The position numbers and the translations under genes are program-made. A DNA stretch of 64,000 nucleotides from Phoronis australis (taxonomy: Eukaryota > Phoronida > Phoronidae), in assembly GCA_002633005.1 (NCBI GenBank), contig NMRA01001017.1, positions 1-64,000 of the forward strand, written 5' to 3'. Of the stretch, positions 47,001 through 60,351 are shown one piece after another; within the stretch, counting starts at the first letter, position 1, and each line of letters starts with the position of its first letter. The notes beneath the pieces are model-generated. The model was not told where the DNA came from. It was given only the letters and a program-made list of their open reading frames with translations, and did no database searches.

Positions 47001-48851
47001 ATGGCTGAAAATGCTTTTTGGGAATTATTGTTGGATGGGATAAACTTCTTGAAGTTATTAGCTTTGACCAGAGTTATGAAACAACAAAATCTGCTGTTTT
47101 TTGTGATTTCAAAAAAATCCCTAATTTTCGCCGTTGTCTTCCACCCATTCACTGAGATCAGGGCTTAAAAATTGTCACATAATTATACAGTGGAGTTGAG
47201 CTCAGCCAGCTAAGTGAGTGATTGTGACCTTTGAGGTTGTGAGTTTGATTTCACCTTGGGGCTGATTTCAGAAAACCACTTTTCTTTGAGATTGCGTCAC
47301 TTTTTAAATTATATTTAAATTGTGTTCTTAGCAAACTGACATGCACTACTAACAAGATAAAAAAACAACACTACATAAAAAACAAGAGCTGTGTAAAGAC
47401 ACTCATGAAAGAAAGTGATTTTAAGACATACGAACAGGACAAAATTGTTACAGAAAAATCTCACTAATATATCATGGATAAAACAGTAATTTTGGACAAT
47501 TTTATCCCAGTGGGTTCAGAATGAATTGTCAAGCACGACTCCAAAAAGGTTAGACGAATTATGGCACTCTTAAAACCTAAAAACAGAAAACAACATTTTC
47601 TAACAAGCATTTACTTTGCACAACTGTCAGAGTGAACTCGATGAATTAGTCCTTAAAACAACTATAAACCCACGTTTCATCCAAAAAGCCAACTTTCGCG
47701 AAGAAGTGACTTCTTAGTTTGCCAGTGCATAACATGATACGCCAAGACAAAAAAAATGAAGCCAGCTTGTACAGCCAGTTCTAAAAAATAATGAACTGCT
47801 AGCTGTTTCGAGGGCCTGATATCGCCTCCAGATTGACTTAGGAACAAACTGAGACCAATTTCATATTTAAAAAATTGTTTAAATCAAAATCCGTTTTTGT
47901 GATGGAAGGTGAGTTTAGAGCCGCTTTAAAATATTATATAATATTCAATTTAACACCAACGCAATACCACAGACATTTAACAAGATGAATGAGCAATAAA
48001 ATACATTTCCCTCTTACTACTTAAAATGTAAATTACAAATCACTTTCCAGTCGCAAATAAACAAGTCTCAATCATCTCCACAACATTTGTAGCATATAGA
48101 GTTGATTATGATCAGGAAAGCAGCCATTCAAGGGATTTCACAGTTTTTCAGATGCATTCTGGGATAGTTGATGTCTTGTAAACATTCAGACAACTTGTGG
48201 CCATATAACCAGATTTATTTAATACTTTGCATTTCAAGTGGAGATTTGACTTCAGCGAGATCAGATCACACGTGCCTCAAGAATATTTCCCGCACACGAT
48301 TTGCTAATCTATATCAACGCACTTTGTAACCTTCCGTCAGTCTTTTGTTTTTGTATGACGATTACTTGGTCACACTCGCACCAAAAACATGTTGCAAAGG
48401 ACCTGTGGTTTCGATTCTGGTTCACACGAGAGACAAATGTTGTTTCTCATCAGACTACACATCACCAAGTTGTTTGTCATGTCACGGGATGTTTGCAAGC
48501 TTGTAACAGTCCCAGAATGCATAGCGACATTTTGCCAGTCACATATAAAATCCCCAACCTAAAGGTGAAAGATGACAAAATGTCCCAAGACAACCAAGCA
48601 TTAACTGTATTTCAACTTATAAGTAAATGGAATGTCAAAAATATTTGCTTTCACCCTGAGAGATTGAATAGTGTGATCGATAAGAGTTTCCAATCTCACA
48701 ACATAATTATTTTATTACTTTCTCAACCTGTTCGTCGATGTGAATGTAATTTAGTCTAAAAAAGTCATTTAAATACAGCTATATGCGTCATTATCGGTTT
48801 AAGCAACAGTACAGCTGCAGGTAAAATACAATCTTACACATTTCAGAGCAG
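44050..48851. other. Gene-free stretch between the zinc-finger gene and CMTR2
   Basis: The two genes converge here, so both 3' untranslated regions lie in it. A T-rich stretch is at 44840-44935 and a small hairpin (aaatacta / tagtattt) at 45327-45349. TTTATT near 48213 could be the CMTR2 polyadenylation signal on the minus strand. Open frames such as 45394-45705 and 48301-48759 match no family and have no exon signals that I can see. Confidence 0.5.
47195..47280 (+). mobile_element. tRNA-like SINE fragment
   Basis: agctcagccagctaagtgag resembles an A-box region and gttgtgagtttgatttcacc a decayed B box at tRNA spacing. It is short and diverged, so the call is tentative. Confidence 0.45.
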
Positions 48852-51800
48852 TCAAGGTACTTTAAATTCTTCTTTGGTGTTATCGCAACTCTGATTTACA
48901 GCAGTCTTGAGGAATGTTCGTTCCCTCTCCTTCTCCATTAGAAATTCAATTCGTCTGTGAAGAATTTTCTCATTCGCATTGTTAATATATACCACTAACG
49001 TCTTGGCACCTGAAAGTTAAACAACGATATTCTTCCAAGATGGCGATAGTCTTTGAATCACAATTAATGTGTGCAATTTGTGGATATTTTACTTATTATT
49101 TAAAATTAAATGACGTTCTAATCTAAATTATATAACCTGTTAGGACATCGATCTTTGTCTTAAAATATTGTGACTTGGCAATCACCTTGAATACAGAAAT
49201 GAAGTTTCGTTTGGTTAGAATGAAACTTAATTACTGATTCCCACATAACAACCCACTCTCAATATTACAAGTAAGACTTTCTGTGAAGTCTGTATTTCAA
49301 TTAAGAATGAAGGTGTTGCCACAGGCCAGTCCGTGTATTCCCAAGAAACATGTCAGAGAGAACGTAGGAGGGGAATTACCCCAAAAGTTTGAGAAGTTTT
49401 GATGGTACAATTTATAGGCGAATTTTAATATTCTCATACATTCTAAAGGTCTGAGTTTTTAACTGGTCCAACAGGAAGTATTTTTAAATTTATAAGTGTA
49501 CAATATCACCAATAGGTGTCAGTAGCCACAGAAGAGAATTTCTGATTATTTGGTTAATTTATTCTCTCCAAACCTATTTCTTCAAAAGTTTGCCAATTCT
49601 ATTAGAAAACCCACCACACAGTTGTCTAGACCACTTACTGTATAGTTCTGCTATGCTGACCAATTCCTGCACATCTCCTGTCTGGAACATATCGCAGACT
49701 TTCACAAGGTAGGACAAAATATCGTTTGGGCAACACTCAAATCCCTGTAAGACGACAACTACCTTAGAAGCATCAGGCGAAAATGGTCGGATAAGCACCT
49801 AGAAATAGATCATAATAATCAATAATTATTTGTTCATGACAGCAAATGATTTCCAAACATACAGTAGTGATTGAAATTCAGCAAAATTAGACAGAGGTGA
49901 GTAAAGCAATAAGGGCATCTGTCTAATGGTGCCCCCTGGCTGAACATATAGAAACTTAACTTCTGAATGACACCACTTCAGACTTTGTGAAAAAACCTGT
50001 GCCTAGGTTTGTCATGTATGGGATACTAGACATTTTGCACCTTGAGAATTTGCCGTCTTTAACTAGACAACAATAAGACACCACTGCTACTTCAAATAGA
50101 TCTATTACTATGCTCACCCTCAAGCATTCAAAAGGATGATAAATCACAATTGCCAGCCACTAGCATGCTGCACCCCTAACCTTCTGGTTGTTCTAAGTAC
50201 TCCGTGGACCCTCCTGACCCAAAAATGTTCCATCCTTCTCCACGCGCAACCCCAGACCCATACCCTAGTCACCCCATGTCTTACAACAGTCAGGCAAATT
50301 CAACTAGAGTTGAACTGCAGTAAAATGACACGGAATCATGTGGACACAATTAACCTGGTTGACATCAGTTGACCATTCATGCTAAATGGCGAGCCATGCC
50401 TGAATCGAAGGGCTCAGGGAGGAAAAGGCTAAGCCTATGGCAGACCTCCCACATAATTTACTACTCATTCAGAGCCTCAGCTTGGTGAATAAAAATAGCT
50501 GTATGTAATACGTTAACACCAACCTTACGGAAGCAGCTTGACACAATGTAAATGAGTCCGACTGTAAACCGGGTCAAAAGGTCATACACAACCAAGGTCA
50601 AACAGCTTCCTTGAACTAGTACCTGGAATATATAACATAATATTGTTGTAAAAAGTATGGAATTGTTTCGTTGCATGATTGTTTTGTCAAGCAATGCAAT
50701 GAAAAAAGTCATTTTGATTTAAGGTCATGTAGGACCTCATTCACAAGACAGTGCATTTAGCAAATAATCGATTTTTACTCAAGTTACTCAGTTCTGCATA
50801 ATTTAGTAAAAGTGTATATTTTTGAAAATTACAAGTTTGTAGAGTTTGATCTTTGACCTTTAACCAATCTGCCATTAATCGGGTCACATGACCACGATGT
50901 CTTTCCAGTAAAATTTAGCAAACAAGAAAGGTACAATGATAGCAAAACAATGGTAACATAAACAAATTTTATTTGTCTTGATAGAAATGTTCAAAATGAA
51001 ATCTCGTAACAATTTTCAAAAATATCACACAATTCCCAACAGCGCTTTTATTTGAAGAACAGCACATAAAGCATGGTATCCCAAAGTTTCACATGAGCTA
51101 TTATGTTAGCCAAATTTTTCTTGGGCCCTACTGAAGGGTCTTTAATCTCCTGGACAGCTGTACTACAATTAAAACTGCAATTTATGAGCAAACTCTCAAT
51201 GATGGCCTGTGATCAAAGTCAAAACCTGACTTGGCTCATAACACAGCAGCTTTACAGGAGACACTGGGTACAACGTGAACACTCGTAATTCAACAGGTGT
51301 CGCCACTATAGGTTATAACAAACATTTTACAAAAGCCCCCGGAGGTTCAACCGACCTTTAAATCCGACACTATCAATGTTAGCAAACATTCCTTTGTCTT
51401 CAGCTCCCCATCAGTTGGGTAGTTATCAGTAGTGACATCCACAATGCGAATATCAGTTAAACGACACTTTACGGGGTCTTCCAGAATGTGGCATCGAATT
51501 TCGTCCTCAGTGGGCGTGGCAACGGACGAAGTAACGACAGCTGGATCCTGCTTGAGTACCTGGAAAAGAAATTCATAGCTTTAAATCCATTTTGAACAAT
51601 TCAGATCATATTGTGTGGTGAACACTGAGCTGAAGCTGTGTATATATATAAACTGCAATTGATCCATGAGGACTGAAAGCTTCTGCTGCATCGTAATAAT
51701 CTATGATAAATTGTAAACTAAAGCAGAGTGGATCGAAAATGACTGAAATTGCCTGGTATATTCCATAACCTAGCTCTGTGCGGGCTATGGCAAAGTAAGG

Positions 51801-54800
51801 AAAAGGCTATTTAGTACTGAAATTCATGATATCTGAGGAACTTAGATATTTTGAACAGAAAAATAAGAATACAAAACAAATTCATAGGTCAACTAGAAAT
51901 TATTTTTTTGGAAGTCATAAAATGTTTGCTTGCTTAGATTCTTCAATAAAACTACTTTAAATTTTCAAAAGGCATTGTTCAGACAAACAAAACACAGAGT
52001 TCTACAAGAACGCTTTAGACAGTTTCACAGGCATACCTCGCAACACTCGACCACACTGTTGTACTGTTGAAGTGTGTGCATGGAACAAAACTTGGAGTTG
52101 TGTACCCTGTCCATTTTTTTACCCATCAATGGTGTCCATGACAACGGATCAAGTGGCTCACAGTGTACAATCTGAAGGCATTATCAAGTCGGAATGATCC
52201 TGAAACATGGCTTTGGCCAAGGAGTTAATACAACAGTATGCACTGGACATCCCTTGTGTCACCAGGATCTTAAGGTCGTGTTGGACTCTATCAACAAGTT
52301 AACGTATTTAGCAAAATACCACAAAATGAGATTTTAAACCTGTAGAAATACATATTTTCTGAATTCTGAATTTCTGAATTGGATTTTGTACCCTTATCGA
52401 TCTGCCATTAATATGGTCATGTGACCATGTCCTTTTAGCAGGGATATACCTTTAACTAAACCTGGCTAATCGCCAACTGGGCCACTAGCTTTCAAAGTTT
52501 AGGAGCCCAGACTAAAAGCTAGGGGGCCCAGATTTTTGAAGGATAGTTGCGATAATAACATGAACAAACAAGATAAGGAACAAAAACTGGAGTCGGCGCT
52601 TAAATATAAACATGTGTTTAGATCGACGGTCATACATAAAACTATGTAGCTTCCAATAAACAGAAAAGGGTTATTAAACGGAAAATGTACTCAACTTAAT
52701 AGTAAGTTTGTAGGAACCATGCAGTGAGAGGAGTCACCCCATTAAAAAATATTTACTTTTCGTGTGCGAAAGAATTGCAACATAGATCGTTGAATTCATG
52801 ACATACCAATACATAAAAAATGCCTCTGAGCATATTCTGCATTCGGCTTCAATCATGTCCAGCTGTCACGATCGCAATCAATAGAGTCTATTACCCATTC
52901 AAGAACACAATTCTAACGATACCAACAAGTGTTCAGATGTGAGCTTAATATTGACGAAAATATTAATTAAAAATAGTCAAGTGACAATCACCCTTTCAAG
53001 AACAGAATTCCAATAAAATCAATAAGTGTTCAGATAATGTGATTAACATTGACAAAAATACTAAAATCAATATTTCCAAAGAATAGAAGCAGCACTTAAC
53101 ATCAAGAAATGCCAAACTTGCTGTGCGTAGAGATATTTAATTCAACATACAACTGCCACGGTAACAGTCATAAACAGGAAGTCGGATCATGCTTTCAGCC
53201 AAATATTTCACTGTCCTTCAACAGAACTTACGGAAAATATGCAAAACAATAAACAATTGACTGCTCTTTCTAATGATACCAAATTCATCGTTTACATACA
53301 ATCTTATATGTAAAAACATTACACAGAAAATGTCAAATGGGATTAACATTAACCTCACTATGAACTCATTGACAACTTGGAAATGTCTTAAAATTCACAT
53401 CATAACTTTCAGGTTTCCAGGTCTATCTAAAACTTGATCGTTTTTGACGAGAACTCTCTTTTTGGATACCGTACCTAGGTCGAAGTATGGTAATTTGTAC
53501 ATCATTTTAGGTACGACCATCGGTGTATGTACTTATTCAGATTCAAGTGCTGACTTCATATGGACTGTCTCATGAAATTGGAATTTCCCAGCAAAGATTT
53601 TTTTAATACGCTTTATTGTATAAACTGCAACACGAAAACTTTCACAGTGTCACAGATGTCTGACATTTTTGAACTTTTACAATGTGGTATGCAGGTCTAA
53701 AAATATTTTTTACTGGGGAAATTGGTGCATTTGATGCCATGTTCCGTGTCTGTAATCCCATGACCTCAGTGTTCACCGTCCAAGAGATTTAAAATGATTG
53801 AACGTGTTTGTTTTCTTCCAAATGCTCGTTATAGCTGTGTCCTAGGTGTTTGTCGTGTTTCCTTTTCCGGAGATCTGAAACACCGTCTTCGAAACGCCGC
53901 ATACTATACTGAACAATTTGCCAACTTCATCTCCCAATCTCTGTACAACGTGCTGATGTATTTGATTGACCTAGATTTGTTTTAATTGGCCTAGGTATAT
54001 AGTTACGCATGTACTATTAATACTGTGAGGGATCATCAGACTGCATTATACGGACAACGCAGTATTTATCCAAACTTCACTTTGAAATGCGAGGACGTAG
54101 TCAGATGTAAACTGAAAATACCGACTTTGATGAACTATAGTATTATTCCCATGGTACGTCATGTGTTGAAAAGATATCAAACTGCGAAAATACTTTATTG
54201 CGTAATCCAGTTACTTCGCTTGTAAGTGTCGACATGATTTCGTGAATGTTTAGAAAACAAGTTAGTATTACTAATTATAAAGCTAGGTCACAAGCTGGGC
54301 GACAGAACTGACAACCGTGCCAACAATACATTGATTGACCAAACTTTGTTTAATATTATAATATTAAATGTTCATGGTGAAATCACACAAACACTGAAAC
54401 AGTTTTCTAAATAGTGATTTTGTTTTCGTTTTATGCAATTTGAGAGCTTTTCAATGTTTTATAGCCTCTCATACAAAAGTAGAACATTATAAAACAATTC
54501 CTAACAATGTTTTGGAGAACTGTGCATAAAGCATGATTTGTGAAAGTTTTGTATGAATCCAATCAGATATTTTAGAGAGAAATTTTTACAATTAAGATAG
54601 CACAATTTGGATATTTTTCTAGGACATAACCTTAATAAAACGCTCTCAGGTGGAAACAAAACTTATTCAGAGATCATTGCTTTAAGCCTCAAATAACACA
54701 GACTCAAAAAACAAAATCAAATTACATTGAATGCTTCTCAGTGATTCACGATTCACAAAATGCACAACTCAAGTATTGAGCATGCTTATCACGAATTAAT

Positions 54801-57800
54801 CTTAAAACTTCTTCAAGCTTAGACTTCATCTTGCACAAGAAAAAGTGATTTATAATTTGAATTCACTGGAGAAATAAAAAACTGCTATTATGACAAAATT
54901 CCTCAATAAGAAAATTAAACTTGCCTCAAACCAATGGAAGCTGTCGTTATATTCGGTGGGTTTCCATAGTAACACTTGCTGTCGCCACGGTAGAGATTCC
55001 AAGTTTTTCCTGTCATGAAAACTCCCTGACAATCGTACATCCACACTTAGGCATCCTGAAGGTTTGTATACAGGCTTGGGGACCACCTTATTGTAGTAGG
55101 GCAGTCTTTTTAAGAAGCAAGCATTCAAATAATGTTCTGCACATTGCTCTTGCAAGTCGTTCAAGTGTTCACTCAATTCTGGTGTCATATAGTTGAAGCA
55201 TTCCAAGTTTCTAAGTATGGTCTGTTTCTGATAGTCCATGAATTTTTGGCAGCACGCAATGTGTTGCTCAATGTAGGAAAGTGGTATTTGATCTTTGGTG
55301 AATAACACATTTTCATGCAAGAGACTACAGGAATCTGGTATTTGATCTTTGGTAAATAACGCACTCTCAGTCGATAGACTAGAGTCACCTGAAATGCAAG
55401 AAGGCAATTACCAACAATTACCTTTTTGTACACTTGCTACTAAACTGTCTTTCAGTTTCGTTCACATTCCCAGCAAAACATAGACAACATCAACAAAAAG
55501 AAAATAACTTTGTTTGCAGCTAACTTACTGAAAAACTGCCTCAGCGTTGGCAGAAGTCTTTCAAAGTCCTCTCGACCAATGAAATGTTTGCAGACAACGT
55601 ACACCTCTGAATTCCCCGACTTGCTTGTCGCTGGCTTATGAATGTGGACCTAGAAGGCAGAGTTAGGTCTCAGTACATTGTATTACACGCTACCCTTTGT
55701 GACAGTGCAAGGTAAAATTTCACCGATTCAGGACACAATTTGTCTTCTATTTTATTTTCAAAAAAGATAAAGTAGCACCAATTAGTGCCGTACCATCTTG
55801 TCTTCCGTAGTTACTATCAGACAATATTCTGAAAAACTGCAAGCATACGCGTATTGAAAATTACGGAAAGAAAATTTGGCAATTATTATTGGTTGAAACT
55901 GATAAGACTTCACTGTATAAGGAATAAAGGATATCGATAAAAAGCCGAAGGAGCTGTATAAATACAGAACAAGACGGTTTCAACATACCTGTTCAAACAG
56001 ACAGTTGAGCAAATACAGCAAACAAATGGACTGAGACTCGAACGCGGTGAACATCTTCAGAACAAAATGGCCGCCATCGGACAGGATGCTCAAGGCTGTC
56101 GTCACCTCGCAGTAGTGAAGTTTAGACACAATGGACTCTTGTTCAGCGGGATTACCCTGGCAATTCACGGAACCATCTGCAGTAACCTAGGATTATAGTG
56201 ATACAATAATTTTGAGTCAGCTATTAAAGTCAAAAGCAACTGTTTTTAGGTTGCCATACTATAGAACCCTGGTTGTCTTGGAAAAATGTTCCATGTCAAT
56301 CACTGTTTCCTTGCCTTCTATTTACTAACCATACAACAGTTGAAAGTAACATTAAGATCATTTATGTCTCGAGTCAAAGCTACTAACTTCAAGTAGTCTG
56401 TTCCATTTAACAATCCCCAAAACTGTATAAAACAGAGTGTTCAAACTTAGTAATTCGGCAACAGCAGCGAAATGCTGGCATATCCTTAAATTTTACACCC
56501 AAATTTGAAAGGTTGTGAAGTTATGATTTTACGATAAGACAAAGCTATGGGTCCACTTTTACAACTAAGCACCCTTTATTGTGTTAAAGACCAAATAATA
56601 TTAATAAAGTCGTTTTTATTTCATTACCAACTCCACATGACCCATCTTTTTCACTTTGCTACACAGGCCCTCATAGACCCAAAGGTCCAGTATGTCGCCC
56701 ACACTTGATGGTCCAAAGTACCAGCGATCTGGAGTGTTCAGAACGAGGCGGTCATCGGGAATCATTATTGACAGACTGGATCCCTCGTAATGCGGATTGA
56801 GACTATTGGCTAGCCAATCCCACTTGAAGGAGAATCCTAAAATTTCAATAAGCAACTTATTAATTATGAGTAGCTTACAAAGTGTTGCTTGAATGGGTAA
56901 CTTCATGTAACAGTGCATCCTGTCATAATGCAGTGTTTTAATGCAAATATTACAGAAGAAAATTAATTCGTTTTAAACCCACTTCGAACGATGTTCTGAT
57001 TTTATAAATGCAATTTCTTCACAGGCGTGTTTGCTCTTCCAAAGCATCGTCATTGTCTCTTTATCTTTTGACAGAATTGAAATTCGAAATAAGAAATCGC
57101 CTGGAACTCCTCAATCATAGCAATTGGCACTATGCAACTGACAACATAGCAACATAATGGGCCTGGTTCGAAGCAATAATGACCCGTCAGCTCTTCTCAA
57201 CCCTAAAATTCATTTCTAATCTGAGTGGGGACAATTATTGTATAAAAGAAAGTGGCCTTAATCAAACGTTGGATTTTGTCAGAAAGCATTAGGATTATTG
57301 TCTCATTATAAATATTGTCAACGTTAAAAGTAAAAACTTCACCAAGTTTATTGCAACGGATCTGGTTTAGAAGCAATTAATGAACACCACTCAGACCACA
57401 GTAATTGTGAAAACCACAAACCGCACTAAAACATCTGTAGTGTTAGACAAAAACGGAATAATTTATTTATTTAAAGACAGCACTGTATGTGACTTTAAAC
57501 ACATCCATGCTGTACCGTGTTGAAATACTAGCTTTTCCAATTTCTTCCTGATTAAGACCACAGCTAATATCAATCCACATGTCAGCCACCACAAAGGTGT
57601 CAACAGTCTCTAGGCATAGCACCCAATCAAGACACGGGATCCAATCCACAACTGACAAGTTGACCAAACAACATATTCATATATGTTATGTTGCCACCCT
57701 AAAACCAGGAATTTGCATAACTGTGCACCCCCAGGATGGTCTACGCATACATTGTACATTGCTATACCCTGTGACTGTTTGACACTACAGAGACCCACTT

Positions 57801-59650
57801 GGAAAGCAATGATGTCACTGAAGAAGTCACCATCATTTTACATATTAAATGTCGATCAATCAATCAATAACATAAGTAAATCAATAAATAAAAATAAATG
57901 TTGATGAAAGCCAACCTTCTGTCGACAAAGTTAAATCAAAAGGGACTTTTAAGTCATATATTTGGAAGCCATTTCAACCAATGCCTTAAAATGGCATAGC
58001 AATGTCCTCTCTTCAATTCCCTCTGCTAACCATTATGAAACTGGCATTGGCTTATTTTTTGCTTAAATTAGAAGTCAGTGTTTCTGGTCTTGGTAGAATT
58101 GACAATTGTTAATGACCTGAAATCATGCTACATACATGCAAAGACCAGCCATGTGAAGCCAGTTACTGGAGCCTGGTCATACCCGATTATAAACTTCCAG
58201 TTTTACAAGAAATCACTACTACGTTGAGTACTGAATACGCATGGGTCATGGCAAGAATTGTACGGTGACACTTGGCTCACCTAAATTTCCAACTGCTGCC
58301 AGCTGTTTATGAGCCATGACGTGGCACACCCAGGAAAGAATAAATGGGAAGCAGACTACTATCTAATGCTGGCCCCAGTATAGACTGCGCCAGCAATGAT
58401 CTAATTGCCTACAACTGCATGATTCTTAGGCAAGCAAACTGGCCAATTTCGACCGGTGAGGGTGAGAACATAGGATTCTTATCATGTCTAAGACCAGTAA
58501 TGTTGTATATTAGTAAGCTGACCAAATCGAAAGTTATTTTTCCATTGAAAATAGTTTTTAGCAGCGTAAATAGTAAATATGAAGACAAACCATGCGTCTT
58601 CATAAAGTGATTCAGGCTGGTGATGAATGCCCCTGGTGCCTCACACAGATGGACAGAGTTGAACTCCTCATTGTTTTTAGGTAGGATATCAAACTTCGAC
58701 AAAATCTCATGAAATTTGCACCATGCCTGAGTACACAGCTCTGGGTGGATTGCCTTCACGACACATGGTACAATACCACCTGCAGGATTCATGCGCTGTG
58801 TGTGATCATGCCATTGGCTGATATCCATATGACTCAGTTTGTCCTTAGTTGAATTGAGCTCTTGTTTCATAACCTGAAGGGTCGAATCGTACCTGAAAAA
58901 ATAAAGAAAACACGTCCCACTGTGGTCCCAACTTGAAATAGTAATTCAAGTCACTCTGTGAGGATAAAGGCAGGTTAGTTTCGTGAACAAGAATACACTC
59001 TCAAAAAACAGTTTAGCTCGGTATCAAGACAATAACAGGCAGCCAGTTCTTTCCAAGTCTCCAAATCAAGTCTAATCTGAGAAAGTAACGTGTTGATACC
59101 CAAATTCCAATTTTACAGCAAGTCACCTAACAAATGGCGACTTAATAGCAGCCACACTGTAGAATTGTTGTGAGGACTTGACAGGGACCTCAGGGGCCTC
59201 ACGCTCCACTGGCCCATCTACACTATTTTGAAAAGGCGTTGCCCAGTCACACATTGTGTGTCAAGAGATAATGATAGCTGCAGCTGACGCGGCAAGGAGA
59301 GCTACTCTCGTTTATCACATTGGTGTAGACTCACAGTAGAACTGGGGTTTTCTGTTGAACCCAGACCGTACGGAGTTGCACCAAATACCAACTCCGGACG
59401 GTCTCTCACGACGATTTAGTGTGGTGTTTAATTATACAATGCGAGGAAGTCTGCCATGCAGCAGAATTTAATTGTACCACAGGGAAGAGTCATTCCACGG
59501 TTGGGATGGCAACTTCCAGTTTCCACACTTTTCAAAGGTGTAAGTTTTGTTGAAGAGGTCTGTTATTTCACTGTCTAACTTCCCATTTCTTCTTGGAGTT
59601 GAGCATTCTTGCCAGTCGCTAGAAGCACGTTTTCGCTTTTTCTTGGGCAT
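48852..59650 (-). CDS. CMTR2: CMTR2, cap-specific mRNA (nucleoside-2'-O)-methyltransferase 2
   Basis: The eleven coding exons, in transcript order, are 59650-59478, 58892-58591, 56836-56628, 56186-55989, 55649-55529, 55388-54925, 52171-52037, 51559-51356, 50622-50524, 49798-49639 and 49009-48852. They join in frame to 740 residues (the human protein has about 770). The enzyme methylates the 2'-O of the second transcribed nucleotide to give cap 2. Visible are the FtsJ-like fold signatures [11 protein letters not shown] (K117), HLCEAPGAF (SAM-binding loop, 139-147), [25 protein letters not shown] (D232) and GGHFVLKMF (K272), that is the K-D-K triad, then [16 protein letters not shown]. The C-terminal non-catalytic half ends [19 protein letters not shown] and [15 protein letters not shown]. 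The intron after 54925 has a GC donor (GAG|GCAAGT). Exon 6 carries an internal duplication. An acceptor at 59654 just before the ATG implies a non-coding first exon ending at 60000. Confidence 0.95.
52479..52530. repeat. Imperfect hairpin in a CMTR2 intron
   Basis: gggccactagcttt and aaagctagggggccc are complementary arms with about 20 bases between them. It could be a remnant of a small inverted-repeat element. Confidence 0.6.
52891..53075. repeat. Two diverged tandem units of about 97 bp in a CMTR2 intron
   Basis: acccattcaagaacacaatt...gtgttcagatg...ttgacgaaaatatta is followed by accctttcaagaacagaatt...gtgttcagata...ttgacaaaaatacta at an offset of 97 bases. Confidence 0.8.
58251..58490 (+). 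repeat. Dispersed repeat R2, copy 2, in CMTR2 intron 2
   Basis: Matches 17600-18020: ggcaagaattgtacggtgac, ccaactgctgcc, gtggcacac, then caccggtgaggg-like and aggattcttatcatg. The middle part of copy 1 is missing. Confidence 0.7.
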
Positions 59651-59999
59651 TTTCTGAAATGTAAACATGTATAAAATAATGAATACGATAAAATAAAATG
59701 TAGTGTTATCATAAATGATCATAATAGGCGCTTAGATCAGATTTCATGATCAGCAGCATCAGGCTTTTTGAACAACACCAGGAAAATGAACAAATCCATT
59801 GATCGATGAAACGGGACACATGCCATGGGTTTCTTATTCCAGCCTGGATTCACAGTAGCCTTTGTGAGGGCCAATATTTGATGTGCAGTGTGAGTGTGGC
59901 ATGAAGGCCACGCCTAGGAGCTTGACAAACCATCCACCTGAACAGGAATCGCCAGTGTCACTTACGTGCTTGCTGAACTCACGTTCTTGATAAACATAC

Positions 60000-60070
60000 C
60001 TCTCGTCTTGTGCGACTTTCCTGACATCTACTGGCGAGAAAAGCTGGCTGATTTGAAACCAAGCTCTTTA
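60000..60070 (-). other. CMTR2: Probable non-coding first exon of CMTR2
   Basis: On the minus strand, AGACGAGAG is followed by a good donor (GTATGT, starting at 59999). Together with the acceptor at 59654 (TTTCAG before AAAATG) this defines a 345-bp intron in the 5' untranslated region. The upstream exon border is not determined. Confidence 0.5.
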
Positions 60071-60351
60071 GTTACGCACAACAATTGTAAATCAATTTGT
60101 TGCACATTTATATAATATTTACCACTTATTGTACAATTTTATGGCTTTTAGTTACCATTTAAAATTTTTGTAGTTCACAAAAGCTTTGTTAATGACAAAC
60201 ACAATTAAAGAATTATAGATACTCAACTAAATTGGCGAAACGTAAACGTACTTTTTTAAGCGGAAGTCGACATCCTTGAAGAAAAACAAACGTGCTGAAC
60301 TTTGCGATATTTAACGATTAACTCTAACAGAGTTAAAAGTGCGTTTGAGCG
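60071..60351. promoter_or_regulatory. Probable bidirectional promoter of CMTR2 and RPAP2
   Basis: The likely first exon of CMTR2 (minus) and the first coding exon of RPAP2 (plus, ATG at 60352) leave only about 0.3 kb between them. The stretch is A/T-rich with no other gene. No TATA box at a convincing position was identified; the assignment rests on gene arrangement. Confidence 0.5.

Noticed and set aside
48301-48759. 152-codon plus-strand open frame
   Set aside because: No family resemblance, no exon signals, and it lies where the CMTR2 3' untranslated region is expected on the other strand.
58409-58590. Continuation of the CMTR2 exon 2 frame past residue H158
   Set aside because: It is the intron read in frame; the GTTTGT donor at 58590 joins correctly to the conserved [14 protein letters not shown] exon.
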